Positions 1 to 13,000 of a stretch of DNA of 64,000 nucleotides are shown piece after piece. The stretch comes from Anseranas semipalmata (taxonomy: Eukaryota > Chordata > Aves > Anseriformes > Anseranatidae). Made by a program: the position numbers and the translations under genes. The DNA is taken from the NCBI GenBank assembly GCA_013399115.1, contig VXAA01003849.1, positions 812,293 through 876,292 on the forward strand. Reading direction: 5' to 3'. Every line of letters begins with the position of its first letter. The first letter of the stretch is position 1. Below the pieces are notes generated by a model, which saw only the letters and a program-made list of their open reading frames with translations, did no database searches and was not told where the DNA came from.

Positions 1-725
1 TTGCTTCTGGCCACTGCTTACCCCACCTTCCCCCTCTGTCCCAGTGTTGTGGTCTTTCCTGATTGATGCGTTCCTGCCCACTCCTGTATGTTATCTAAAA
101 TATAATTCAGCAGGCCAATTCCCGTGCTGTATGTAGAAGAGAGTTTTATTGTGGCTTAACCAATTTGAAACCCTGTAAGACAAGATGTCAGATGTGGGAG
201 GCAGCAGGAATATGCTCAGGGATGAGGAGGAAGGCAACATCGTTAATAAAGTTGTCTAGGCTGCAGTGTAACCATAACCTTAAGAGTGATATTGATACAT
301 TTCCCCAAACCTCTGTGTAGTTATATGGTAAGCCTAAGTCAATTTAACAGTAACTGATGTTGAAAGAAGAGTCTTGTTCCACTGCTCTTCCCACTTCAGT
401 CTCCTACCTTATACACACCGCTTGTTTTGCATGGGCTGTGGTGCTTGTTGGACTATTATAAGATTTAAATCAGCTCATAATTTGGCAGTGAACGCTTCAT
501 GTTTCTTGCTTGTTTTGTTCTCTGCTAGGATACTGTGCTGAACTGCACAGCCAATATTCTCACAAATCCAGAGTCTCTGAGGATGGAGGGGTAGCTGAAT
601 AGCTTGGAGTAGGAGTAGAAAGTTCACAGAGCAGCGGAGGAGGGAGGGACAGTAGGATTCCTTTTTGTCAGAGCCCTGCTTCCCACCTTCAGTGTCATTA
701 AATTAATCCATGGACCATGATGAGA

Positions 726-1910
726 CCTGGTGGATGAGGGAAAGGCTGTGGATGTGGTCTACCTTGACTTCAGTAAGGCTTTTGACACCGTTTCCCACAG
801 CATTCTCCTGAAGAAACTGGCTGCTCATGGCTTGGACTGGCGTACACTTCGTTGGGTTAGAAAATGGGTGGGTGGCTGGACCCAAAGAGTCGTGGTGAAT
901 GGAGTTAAATCCTGTTGGAGGCCGGTCACGAGTGGCGTCCCCCAGGGCTCAGTATTAGGGCCAGTTCTCTTCAATATCTTTATCGATGATCTGGATGAAG
1001 GGATCGAGTGCACCCTCAGCAAGTTTGCAGATGACACCAAGCTGGGTGCATGTGTTGATTTGCTCGAGGGTAAGAAGGCTCTGCAGGAAGATCTGGATAG
1101 GCTGGACCGATGGGCCGAGGCCAACTGTATGAGGTTCAACAAGGCCAAGTGCCGGGTCCTGCACTTGGGGCGCAACAACCCCAAGCAGCGCTACAGGCTG
1201 GGGGATGAGTGGCTGGAAAGCTGCCAGGCAGAGAAGGACGTGGTTGTATTGGTGGATAGCCGGCTGAATATGAGCCAGCAGTGTGCTCAGGTGGCCAAGA
1301 AGGCCAACAGCATCCTGGCTTGTATCAGGAACAGTGTGGCCAGCAGGACTAGGGAAGTGATTGTCCCCCTGTACTCGGCTCTGGTGAGGCCGCACCTCGA
1401 GTCCTGTGTTCAGTTTTGGGCCCCTCACTACAGGAAGGACATTGAGGTGCTGGAGCAGGTCCAGAGAAGAGCAACGAAACTGGTGAGGGGTCTGGAGAAC
1501 AAGTCCTACGAGGAGCGGCTGAGGGAGCTGGGGTTGTTTAGCCTGGAGAAGAGGAGGCTCAGGGGTGACCTTATCGCTCTCTACAGGTACCTGAAAGGAG
1601 GCTGTAGTGAGGTGGGGATTGGTCTCTTCTCCCAAGTGTCAGGTGATAGGATGAGGAGGAATGGGCTGAAGTTGGGCCAGGGGAGGTTTAGGTTAGATAT
1701 TAGGAAAAATTTCTTCACTGAGAGGGTTGTGAGGCATTGGAACAGGCTGCCCAGGGAAGTGGTTGAGTCACCATCCCTGGATGTATTTAAAAGATGTTTG
1801 GATGTAGAGCTTAGTGACATGGTTTAGTGGAGGACTTGGTAGTGTTAGGTCATAGGTTGGACTGGATGAGCTTGGAGGTCTTTTCCAACCTAAATGGTTT
1901 TGTGATTCTG
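726..1910 (+). mobile_element. 5'-truncated CR1 LINE with intact RT-domain ORF
   Basis: A CR1 non-LTR retrotransposon in sense orientation in the TAPT1 intron before exon A. The frame 730-1827 is open for 365 codons and carries reverse-transcriptase motifs: YLDFSKAFD (residues 11-19), [11 protein letters not shown] (68-78) and FADD (99-102). The C-terminal part has the CR1-typical [20 protein letters not shown] and FKRCLD stretches. After the stop comes the usual short CR1 3' UTR with gaggtcttttccaacc and a TGATTCTG-type end near 1910. The endonuclease and upstream RT part are missing, so it cannot move by itself. GC content is much higher than the flanking intron. Lack of stops or frameshifts suggests a fairly young insertion. 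Confidence 0.95.
730..1827 (+). CDS. CR1 ORF2 fragment (reverse transcriptase, truncated)
   Basis: An open frame of 365 codons inside the CR1 copy. It covers the RT fingers/palm from before motif A (D13, D19) through the catalytic FADD box (D101, D102) to the conserved C-terminus ending DMV. The ATG at 730 is only an internal codon of the original ORF2; the true start was lost in 5' truncation. Expression as a protein is unlikely, as it sits in an intron and lacks the CR1 promoter. It is a transposon remnant, not a host gene. Confidence 0.85.
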   Translation: MDEGKAVDVVYLDFSKAFDTVSHSILLKKLAAHGLDWRTLRWVRKWVGGWTQRVVVNGVKSCWRPVTSGVPQGSVLGPVLFNIFIDDLDEGIECTLSKFADDTKLGACVDLLEGKKALQEDLDRLDRWAEANCMRFNKAKCRVLHLGRNNPKQRYRLGDEWLESCQAEKDVVVLVDSRLNMSQQCAQVAKKANSILACIRNSVASRTREVIVPLYSALVRPHLESCVQFWAPHYRKDIEVLEQVQRRATKLVRGLENKSYEERLRELGLFSLEKRRLRGDLIALYRYLKGGCSEVGIGLFSQVSGDRMRRNGLKLGQGRFRLDIRKNFFTERVVRHWNRLPREVVESPSLDVFKRCLDVELSDMV

Positions 1911-3945
1911 GTTTTACAGAAGTAAATACACATATTGATTATAATTATGTAGACTATTATGTGCAGTCTCCAAGCCACAGAAATTATTCTGAAGGATCAT
2001 CACCATAGGTTTCCAATAAAACTTTCAGCATTTAAGAACATACAAGATTATTGGCCTTTGCTTAAATAAGGTTGAGGCTGTAAGTGGTGAAATTGATGTT
2101 TTTTTTGCATGGTAAATCAGACTTCAGTCCCTGTTTTGAATATCAGTGGAAGAATATGAAACTGAGCAATGAGCAGATACATTTAAAAAGTGGTAAATAT
2201 CTTTTTACAGAGAGATTATGAAATAAATGTTATTTGCACAGGCTTAGTCCAGGCTAGCTTGCATTCTAACTATATCAAACTGAATAATACTCACTGAAAA
2301 AATTGAAAAAGTATGCTGATGAGCACCTAGAAAGCAAACTAAATAGTGTGCAGACACTGTGACCTATTGTGGGAATCATTTGACTGTGTTTCAAAAGTCT
2401 GCTTCGTTCAAATAAAGCATGGAAAAGTAGGAAAGGAAGGGAAGAATTGTCCTAATGACTTGTATTGTTTTATACCTAATAGTATGATTACAGAGTAGGA
2501 ATGTAAATCATAATCAGCTAGAGTGAGAATAAACTGGAATAAAATTTATCTTCTGATATTAGGTAAATAATCGATATTCTTTAACATGCTTTTGTTACAT
2601 ACATATAATCTTAGAGTTTATGGAAGTCCTTCAGTCATTGGAAAGTAAAATGAAAACATCTATTTCTTGCGGGGTGTAGTAGTTAACAGAAAATAGATGC
2701 CATTCATTCTGGAAACTGCACAAAGTATTCTGACTCCCTTTTTTTTTTTTGAGTGCAGTTTTGAGAATAGGTAAGTTTGCTGTTGGAGAGATTGCTCTAA
2801 TAATGGTAGATAGAGAAATTCAGCTGATCTGATAACCAAAGCTTATGTGGGAGCAAATATTGTCACTTGCTCCCCTGCCTCTGAGCCATGTAACTATAGA
2901 AATGATTGTGGATGTAGAGAATTACAACTTTGTACTACTGTCTGTAGGACTTCCTTGGGTAGCTGAAGAAACAGGGCTAATAACTTCTGAATGGGGCAAT
3001 GGCTAGGCCCAAGTTTGAAAGAGAAGCTGCAAAGCAGATTTTATTGATGAACAAAAACAAGAAAATACATACTACTATTTTAATGCTGACAGTAGGGCTT
3101 AATGTGCCTAACTACCTAGTTAGTGCCTAACTTGTCTTGAAATAGGTTAGGGAAAACAGCAGGTGCCCAGAGTCCCATTCAGGTAAATCTTAGATCCACT
3201 CAGAGAGCACATGAAGAAGGAATGTCATCTGGGGAGAGTCAGGTATATAACGGCTTTCTAATTACAGAATTTAGGTCGAGTTTAATCATCATAGAGTTGC
3301 TTGGCTTGTGGCTATAATGAAACGGCTTTAACTGTTCTTGTAAATTAGGGAGGAAGCATTTAAACTGAGGGCGAGTATGTAAGTTGACCTCTTCATATTT
3401 TATATTCCTCTTCATATGAAAGAAAGGGGCATATTTCCTGAAGGAGAGCTACCACAGCTGTAATTAGGTGTGCAATAGAAAGCTAACTAGGTAAAATCTT
3501 TTCTTTTTTGAGGGGGTAAGACACATGGAAAAGGATGATTGCAGAAAATGGCTTTGCATATGTGCAGACAGCTCTACAGTTCTTTTTCCCCCTAAGGTTA
3601 ACAAAAATTAACTTCTTTAACCTTAAAGGAAAGTCACTATTGAAAAATGAGCTGCAGTAATACCTAAGTGCAACTCATCTGTTGAATAAAGTCTGAGTTC
3701 AGTGAATTGTGGAAGTCTGTAAAATTATTTGCTGTTTGGGCCTTGCAGAGCAGAATTTTTGTTGAATAGACTTCTAATTGCATAGCTTTTTTGTCTAAGA
3801 AGTTCATCTGATTAAATGAGTGTTATGCTTATTTGGTTAATTAACGTAATCTGTAAATGTATTTTTCATAAAACAATATAATTCTTTATAAACTATTTGT
3901 AACTCTGTATAAACTACTAACATCTGTTTTATTTTTATAATTTAG

Positions 3946-4064
3946 TTGATGTTTTTTGGAATCTTTTTGTGCCTGGATGCTTTTCTGTATATATTCACCC
4001 TGCTTCCTTTGAGAGTTTTTCTGGCAATGTTCCGGTTCATCACTTTGCCTTGCTATGGATTACG
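3946..4064 (+). CDS. TAPT1: TAPT1 exon A (probable exon 3)
   Basis: The exon starts after tttag at 3941-3945 and ends at the donor gtaagt at 4065. It reads from codon phase 0 as [17 protein letters not shown] and on to LPCYGL, encoding visible residues 1-39 plus two bases of Arg40. It forms the first visible transmembrane segment, followed by an amphipathic [12 protein letters not shown] stretch. No other coding exon was seen upstream in the window. Confidence 0.95.
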
Positions 4065-7000
4065 GTAAGTTGATCAAGAGGAAGGTGTTGATATTTCTCT
4101 GTTTATCTGTGCTTAATTTTATGGACTTTCAGTGCTGTTTGAACTACCGATGACTTCTTTCACTGTGAAATAGAAGTTTTGCTTTAACCTAGCCAAAGCA
4201 ACAGTGTGCATGGGGTACTACTAAGCTTTGCCACCAGTCATTAGCTCAAACATTGTTTCTCTCAGATGGCAGTTTGATAACAACACCCCATAGGCACATT
4301 TAGGTTAGTAAGGGACAGAGACATAACCTTATCCTGTAGTTTTGTTCTTCTAACATCTATTTGAACAGTGTTTTAGGATTTGTTAGTCTTGAGTTAATGA
4401 CTGACCTCACGTATTGTGACAGACTATTTGATATTGAAACAAAAAATTGATTTTTACGAAAAATGAGTTTTCCTCATTTTCACAGTAACCTTTTCCCAAG
4501 GCGTCCCTATATAAAATGGATTTTTTATTCCTTAAAAGAATCTTGTAGAGTAAGTGCGATGGGACTAGCTAGATAGAATAATGTTAAGAAATTTTAGCAG
4601 TCTTAACCCCTTGCTTTTTTGTTTAGATCAATACCAAGAAAGTCACTAATTCATAGCATTTTTGCTTTAGCTTTGTGGCATAGAAATCAAAAAATGGGAC
4701 AATTAATTTCCTTAATAAAATTTGCTACTTTGTTGTAAACCTGATAACACAAGTCTTAAGTGTTAATCTAAAAGAATAGGAGTCTTTATATTGATGTTTT
4801 AATTTTTCCTTGAATAAATAAGGACTTCAGGGTTTTCATTCTGTACTTCTCCAAACTTGATTAAAAAAGTTGATTTATTGTTGCTGATTCTTTTTTCTTT
4901 TTTTCTTTTGATCAAATTGCTTGCATTTATATTGTTAATAGTATCTTATATGTGGAGTGCTTTTAGATGTATAGTTTAGAATAGTTTTAGTTGTATAAAA
5001 CCATACTATTTTAAAGTATTGTCCTGAGTTGAAATGTTTGTACTCGGGTGCTGCTTAAAATAGACACTAGGTGGCAGTCTCTAATACTGTATTATGCTGT
5101 TAATTTTGAGCTGAATAGCATATTTTCAAAATGTCAAGATTTTCCCTAGCTGTGTAAAGAACCATATGGCACCTATTCAGTTTTAGCATGATGACAAGTA
5201 AAATTATGTGCTTATTTGTAAATATCTGTATGGAATCTATTGCTAAAATATTAAAATTCAGGTAAATGTAATGGATTTATAACATACTGTTTGGATTTTC
5301 TTACTACTTTTTTTCAATTTACAAAGTGTTCTTCCTCGTTTATAAACTCAGCTTTGCTTTTGACAAATGAGTTTTCTGCTCTTCTGAAATAGCGATTAAA
5401 ATTTGAAAGTTGCTGGCTTGGGCTATTATTAAATTTACTGAAGAAAGTAGTGTTCAGAAGACCACACACACATAACTGCAATGTTAAAACTTTGCTTGTC
5501 TGATGATATTCTTAGTGTCAAAGGCAGGACAGAATCCAGTTTAACCTATTCAACTTGAATGTGTTAACTTTAAAGTGTTATCAGGTAAGATTCAGTGAGA
5601 CTAAGATCATCTTGAATCAAGGAGGTTTTGTTTTGGTAGTAATTCTTGAAACAATTTCTTTTGTGTCACAGTTTCTTCAAATGTTTATGGAATTTCTTTC
5701 CTTGTGATCTCTCTACTTTTTCACTACCGGAGGCTTTGTCTAAGTCATTAATGTTTTAAAGCTGGTAGATTTTTATTGAAAAGTTGACAATCCATGTTTA
5801 TGGTATGCAGTGAAACTTCTTCAGATATAATGACTCGTTTCCAAATACTCAGTCTGCACTTTTTATTTGTGTGTTTTCTTGTTTTTATTTCTAGTTATGC
5901 TGAGTTGATTTGTTAAGGTAAAAAATAAGATGGGCTTTTCTAGCTCAGGAAATATATTTTTATGTGTTTAAATAGAGTTCAGTAGGTAAAATGCATCTGT
6001 AATTACAAAAGGTACTTACAAAGCGGGTGGCTTGTTACCTTTTTAACTCATTCTTCCTCACAAATGTCAAGTAAGTGCTGAGAGGTGTGATTAGTTGTTT
6101 TTTGAACCTGCCACATCATATTCCATTCTGTGTAGTAAATAAAAGTGCTCCTCCCTTCATCTTGACTTTTTTCTCAACATCTTAGCGAAATGATTGAGCA
6201 GTGAGTGTTCTGTCGACCTTCCACTTTACTCTTCAGTTCTTTCCTCGTAACTTCTTTGTGCTCTATTCAGTGTAGAAAAATATTCTATTACCCTTTATTT
6301 CTTCAAAACTGTAAAAACACGTTTTGTGTCAAATGGGTTAGTTCCTGTCTATAATACTGTGTGCAGTGCTTAAATGTAGGGGGAGTGCTCTGTTGCCTCT
6401 TGCACGTTTTAATATTCCGTCTAAGAAAGCTAAGAGAACAGAGTAATGTATCTTGGAAGAAGTTTGTTTCCTTTTCCTGCCTAAACAGTGTAAGTTGTTT
6501 TGGTTTGACTGCTAAATCGTCATTCCCCATCACTTGATCTTTCCCTTTGAGTAAATTTAGTTCTGTGTATTTGTCAGAGCTATATTGGTGTTAACATAGC
6601 TGTTTTAGAAACTCAGAAAAACGCTGAAAACTTCAATGAAAAGAATCCAAGATTCTGTCATTAGTGGCTGAATCATCAGGTTGTGGTGGTTTTGGCAGGT
6701 GAAACTTCATTACTGCTATGCCCTATAAATAGTAGGGTGCTCTTTAAAAAATTAACACTTCACAAAATTAAATTACATCAGCAGTCCTCTGAAATTACAG
6801 AGGACTATTTTCTTCCAAGTAGTGGAAAGACATTTCTTAAACTATGTTCTTTGAATCTTACAAGCTAATCTCATTTTATTGAAATACTTTTTTGACAACT
6901 TAAAAGCACACGCTTTGTTGGAACAATCAAAGGTAGAGAGAGGGAGAAGTGGACCCGGTGGAGCTCTTTTCAGATTTACAGTCCTTGATGATAGGTTCCT

Positions 7001-10000
7001 AAAACTAACTGTACCCATGATTGAAAGGTGCAGTTTCCTTTTACAGTTCAGACTTTTTAATACCTCAGACCCAGAGATTCTGGGCAGATTAATATCTCTG
7101 CTTGTTTTGAACCACTTTTATAGAGCTAACTTTTGTTGTTGGTTTTTTTTTTTTTTTGAAAATATGTAGCACACTAGTAAAAGCTCTTGTGGGAATATGG
7201 AGAAGCTCTTCTATGTCATTTGGAAAATACTATGATACAAAGGCTAAATTTGTATGTTAGTGAAACTCTGATAAGACTCCCGATATAATTACACTTAAAG
7301 ACATTTTACATCTTGTCAGTAAAATAAGGAAGGACTTTTGTTGTGGAAAGTGAGTTTTTCTAAAAATTCCAGCTTTCTCAAGAAGGTACAGAAGTGGTAT
7401 ATGACTCTTCTTACATGAAGAATGATTGGGAAGATCTTTACATTTCTTCCATGTTGAAATAGCAGTATAGATTACAAATACATGTTCTGTGTTTTCTTTT
7501 ACTATGCTCCCTTCTCCCCGAAATAAGTGAGTTTAGGTTCTGTCAGCAATAACATCATTAACTTTAGTTGTATTATATGCACCTCTTAAATTTCCCACTG
7601 CCCTCCTGTGAAATGATAGAAGTACACTTCTCAGTAGGAAATAAATGAAAAAAGCATTACTTCAAGAAAGAAATTGTAGGAAGAAAGCATCTCGGAGAAA
7701 AAAATACACTGGGGTTTTCGTTATGGACTTTGTTCACAAATAAATTTGAACCTCAGTTGAACACTTAGTCCCAAACCTAATTTTTTTGCCAAGGGCTATT
7801 TTTAGCTGTTAAATACCTAAACTTCATACTGTCTGGTTAAGCTCATTGAGAAAGTAGTGCACTTCTCCACCAAAATCTGTGACCTTCTACCAACCAAAAA
7901 GGGCAGGTACATTCAGTATTTTCTGTAGTAATCTCTCGGATCAAGTACTCCTTTCTCCTTTCCATAACAGTGCATAGTGTAGCAACATTACAACCTTCTC
8001 TTTCTTTCTTTCTTGTAAATCAGACCGAAGGGAAGAGCACTTTCACTTCCTTTATAGGATGGAATGTGGTGTCACAGGGATTCCTCCTTGGTGAGTAAAT
8101 CCTGATTTTCTTTCTCCTTTTATGCTATCGTCCAAATTCACACATTGGCATGTAATCAGTAAAGAGACTGATTAAAAAGACAAATGAATAGGATAGCTAA
8201 GTTAACCAACATATTTCAAAGGAGAAGCCAACACTTAATATTCAATACCCAGTACATGAAACTGATTCAGTGCTGTTTATGGTAGGTATATTTTTGTATA
8301 CAGCTTCGCTTCCCTGTGGAGATTGGTTGTGGTCTTAATAGGTTTAAAACACTGTTGATAACAGAGTGCCTGTGTACCACTTCATCCCAATTTTAAAATA
8401 GGGTGTCTTGGAAAAACCATAGCCCCTGCTGTACTTTGTTTATAGCGCCTTAGGCTTTTTATGTTTATTCTAAGTAACAGTTCAGTCAAGCTCATAGCTA
8501 TATTTTATGCGTATTTCAAGCAGGTTTTCCTTGTAATGCTTAACTTCAGAAGTTTTGGAGGGGGTTCTGAAAGTTTATTGCCAGTTATCTTAGTATTAGA
8601 CTTTAAATTGATTGTCTGTAGAATAAAATACAGTACTTATGCTCATTTACTGACTTCATTTACAGTTGATTCTGTTATTAAAAAAGAAATAAACACTTAA
8701 GGCTAATTCTAGTTTTCACTTATTTGAAACCTCATTTTTTTATTTATTTTGAGACAGCTCTCATCGGGGCCTAACAGAAAGGTTGGTTTTGTTTCATTCT
8801 TAGCATGGTTCTGTGCTGTGTTGTGTGCATGTAGAGGCTTTTTATTGTTTGAGAAATGAAATACCATTTAGTCTTGGCCAACTTAGCTCTCTGTATTTTC
8901 AAGTCTTCAACTGAGACATTTTTATCAGCACTAAGTCTGTATATCTTAACAATTTTATGACAGTGAAATCCTGCATACTGTAAACTATCTATTTATTTCA
9001 AACTCAGTATTGGAATTGATCAAAATAATTTTTTTTCTAGAGCCAAGCTTAATTCCAAATTTGAGCATAGTTGTAGGTAAATATTTTCAAAATTTCACTT
9101 TACTTATTTTGAAAAATGTTAAGAGTGTAGCTATATGCGCAAGTATGCCCTTCAGACAAATTTGCTTGGGTTTTCTTTCCCTGGCATCTTCACTTAGTAT
9201 GCTAACAGGAAAACATAATCATTTTATGCGTCAGTCTGTTCATTCTTGTTAATGTTCATACAAGGTTAGAAATGTAAGATACTATGGTTCGTTACTGAAG
9301 GATGCATTGAAGGATTAAGACTTTGATAAAGACTAAATATTTGCACAAAACAAAATTCCACAGTTTGGTTTTCATACAAATATCTGTGTTGTAAAAAGGG
9401 AGAAACACAAGATATCTAAGCATAACTGCTTATTTAGATCACTGTTTTGATAATTGAAGTATTTTATCCATTGATACAAACCTCAGTGGGTGTCTAACTT
9501 GAAAAAGAGTATTTGAATAAAAGATAAAATTAGGAAAAGTATGCCCTAAAATACTTGCTCAAACTTGTAACCTCAGTGCTAAAACGCTTTTTCAGTTTTA
9601 TTAGCCAAATGAACCTATTCAAATGGAAGGTTTTTCTGCATAGTGTGAAGTACAGTAACGTTTCTAGAAATTAGTGTTATTTTAATTTCGTAAATACATG
9701 TATATGCATGTGATTAAGTTCATGATTTATTAAGATTTAAATATCCATCTAAAGCATTATTGCAGTTATGATGTAGTCCCATCATTAAATTCCTGTATCT
9801 GTGACATCAGTATTGGCAATTTTATCCATGATAACTATGACGGAATAATTGTTTAGAGTAACCCAAATTATTTAGATGATTGTATACTAAAGGAACCGAT
9901 TAAAAATGTAGTAGTCATCCTGCTGGACATCTGGACATCTTTATCATGTAAAGTTGAACACGAAAAATGTGCTGAATTTGTGTTGGTTTAAAAAAAATTG

Positions 10001-13000
10001 TCTAAATGTGACGGGAAAACCGTATGGTGGTGAAGAATTGGAGAGCACCAGTGGCCATGAAAGACAGAAGTAAATGACAGTATGTGATACTCTGTGCAGA
10101 GTTGCATTTAAAATAATATATGCAGGGTGCTTATGCATCAAATGCTGAAGTAATCACAGACTCAGACAAGTATACTTGTCTACAGATTATGGTGTAGACA
10201 TATGTATGACAACATGGTGATAAAGCTGTTCATTTTGCAATGACAGGTGCTGAAAAGCATGCCATAGACAGCTGTAATGAGATTTTCAGTCTGTTTTATT
10301 TTTTTTTCTATATAGTAAGAACTTCTGGTTTTCCAGAACCACTTTGTATGCAATAAGCAAGGCTTATTACAGCACTCAACACCTGATCTTGGTGTTTTTG
10401 GGAGTCAGTCACTTGAACAAACTTGTGTACTAGCACTTGTGATTTGTAACATATTAAAGTAATATCAGTAAACTGTGGTTTATTTTGATAATGCTGTACT
10501 TAGTGCTAAGTAACTTTAATTGTACAGCTGTTGGAACAAAAAGCAGTTGCTAGGGTAGATACCAATATACTGAAAACCTTGAGCTATTTTGTTGCTTTAA
10601 CCTAAAGAAAAATACTGTGAAATCAAACAATCTGTTCAGCTGGAACAGTCACAAAGACTACGCATCAGTACCTGTCTCCATAGCATCGCAACGGTCACTT
10701 CTGTTATGAATAATTGATTGAACCTAACTTTTGCCAACCAGTAGATGGAGACAGAACTCTTACAAGTGTATGAAATGTGGATCACAATCTTTAGAGTATG
10801 GTACCAAATAGACATACTTTGCAAATGGCAGTCAAGTAACAAGTTTCTTAAAACTTTCACTTGTCTAAGAAAATTGCTTATGGCAAACAGTTTTCCACAC
10901 CAAATTTTTCTTTGCTGGGTTTTATGTATATCTTGAAATAAGCTTGATTCTTACTCTTGTGGATTTTCTTACAAGTGTCACAATTCTTAAAAATGAAACG
11001 CATTTAAATTTTATTTGTTCCTAAACTATAGAAAAAATTGTGTGGCAAGAAAATTTGCTAGTAGTCTAATCTGATGGTATTTTAATTTGATTATGTAAAA
11101 TGGCAAAGTAATGCATCCTAAACGTTTATAAGGGAAGCTGCTTGTTCAGATCACATCATTTTCTTAACAGGAGAGACATAGATTCATGTTTTCTAAACGT
11201 GTTTCAACACACAGTCAACAAAAAGTCGTCATAACAGACTGGTTCTCTGAATTCCTAGTTCATGGTGATGCCACTCAGTGTACTGTACAAATTTTACCAC
11301 GGTTTCACTTCCAGCTGTCGCAGACACAGCATGATAAGCATTGAGCTTATCCTTTTCCTTTTGTTAATTGACTGGGCTGAAACAGAAGCCTGCTGTGGTG
11401 TAAGAGGGAGGTATAATAGGAAGGCTTGCATGTCACTTCCTTATCTTAACATTAGTAACAAGCATGTTTATCCCCTTAAGTGTGCATTTGTATCATTATA
11501 TTATTTGGAAACATGAGTGTTTGTTCCAGTGGAGATTTTTTTTGTGAATTACCAGGCATAAAATGGTAACCATAACCCATACACTGAGGAATTTGAACAT
11601 CTTGTTAAGTACTTGCTGTAAAACAGTAGAGTCCCTGCATGTGTTTTTGTTGTCTTAATTTGCTAATTAGTGTTCCAGTGGGAGAAAGTTTATCTGTAGA
11701 TGCTTTATGAAGGAATGCTTGGATTTTAAGTTTGAATTCGTGTAGATTGAAGGATCACCTCGTGTTTAAACAGATCAGTGTATTCAGCAATAGTAATAGT
11801 AAAGCAATTCAAGATTTTATGTAGCAAATAATGGAAAGAATGGATAAGCCTTACTCTTTACTATAAAGGGACTTGGGTGTCTGAAGAAGTTTAATTTAAA
11901 AATTTAATTCCTCGGCAGTCTAGTCTGTACAGCTAAACATGAGAACTTGAAGCTTAGCATAATGAAACTGCTTGTGAAATTCTGAAAAGAGTATCTTGAA
12001 GAGCATGACTTACAGCTAAAACGTTAGAAATAATAATGGAATAATAGAGGAAAATAAATGGGTGAAAGACAGAAATCTTGTATCTTATTAAGGCACTTCT
12101 AAAGGACACTCCAAATGCACTGACTCTGCATATTTACTGGCTTATGAATTCTGAAAGTTATAATTTAAAATATATTCACCTGTGTAATTAGCCAAATTGC
12201 GAAACAATTCTTACATAACATTTCTGGAATCCACTGAGATGTTAAGAGGAACTACATCTTGGACAGCAGGCTCTCATAATATTATCTTTGAAGAGCTAAG
12301 TTCACTAAAGCAGAGAATGTGTTTAATTCACACCTGCAGCGTCAGCATATGCCTGGGGTGCTGATAACTGTGGAAAGATTGTGTTGCTTGTTGTTCAGGA
12401 ACCAGAAGGATTGAATGTGAAATAGGATGGTTGTCATGCTTTTTTTTATTCATCATTCTTCTTTTCTTATTCATGAGGAAAAAACACCAATAACTAATTT
12501 TCATGTGAAATCTGTCTGTATTCTGGTTACCCATCATGCACAACTGTAAGAATGCAAATGCTTGAAACAAGTTGAGCTGTTTCAACTTCTCCTGTCTCTG
12601 TTCAGTGTTTTCTAGAGTTATGTACTCACTCCGTATTGTCTGGTTCTTACCTCCTCATTTCAAAGTAGGGAATGAAAACATGAAAGCATCAGAACTATAT
12701 TATGTATACCTTGGTCATTTCTGGACATTGGTGACTTATAGTTAGTATTGCCCAGGGCTGTGATGACTTCTTTTTCTTCAGTTTTTGAGATTCTGTAGTA
12801 CTCGTGATGATGACGAATACAGCATTACAAATTTGTATGTGATATTAATCAAGAAGTCTGATTGCTTGGTGTTCAAGATTGTTCTGAAAGTACTTTCCAG
12901 TATTGGCATTGAGCGTGGACATAGTTACTGAGTTACTGGAGACACTAAGTAGAGAAATATATATTGAGAAAAATAAATGCAGAAAATGCTGTGTGTAATG

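Larger units (their letters stand above)
1..3945 (+). other. TAPT1 intron upstream of exon A (3' part)
   Basis: AT-rich intron ending in a good acceptor at 3945. Apart from the CR1 at 726-1910 I see no coding exon. Exons 1 and 2, with the promoter, must lie further upstream because no residues preceding LMFFG are found here. Confidence 0.8.

Noticed and set aside
825..1820. Minus-strand ORFs (119, 226 and 79 codons) inside the CR1
   Set aside because: Shadows of the + strand reverse-transcriptase frame in GC-rich DNA; no motif of their own.
6783..6806. 9-bp hairpin AGTCCTCTG/CAGAGGACT
   Set aside because: Too short to stand out in 64 kb; not near an exon.
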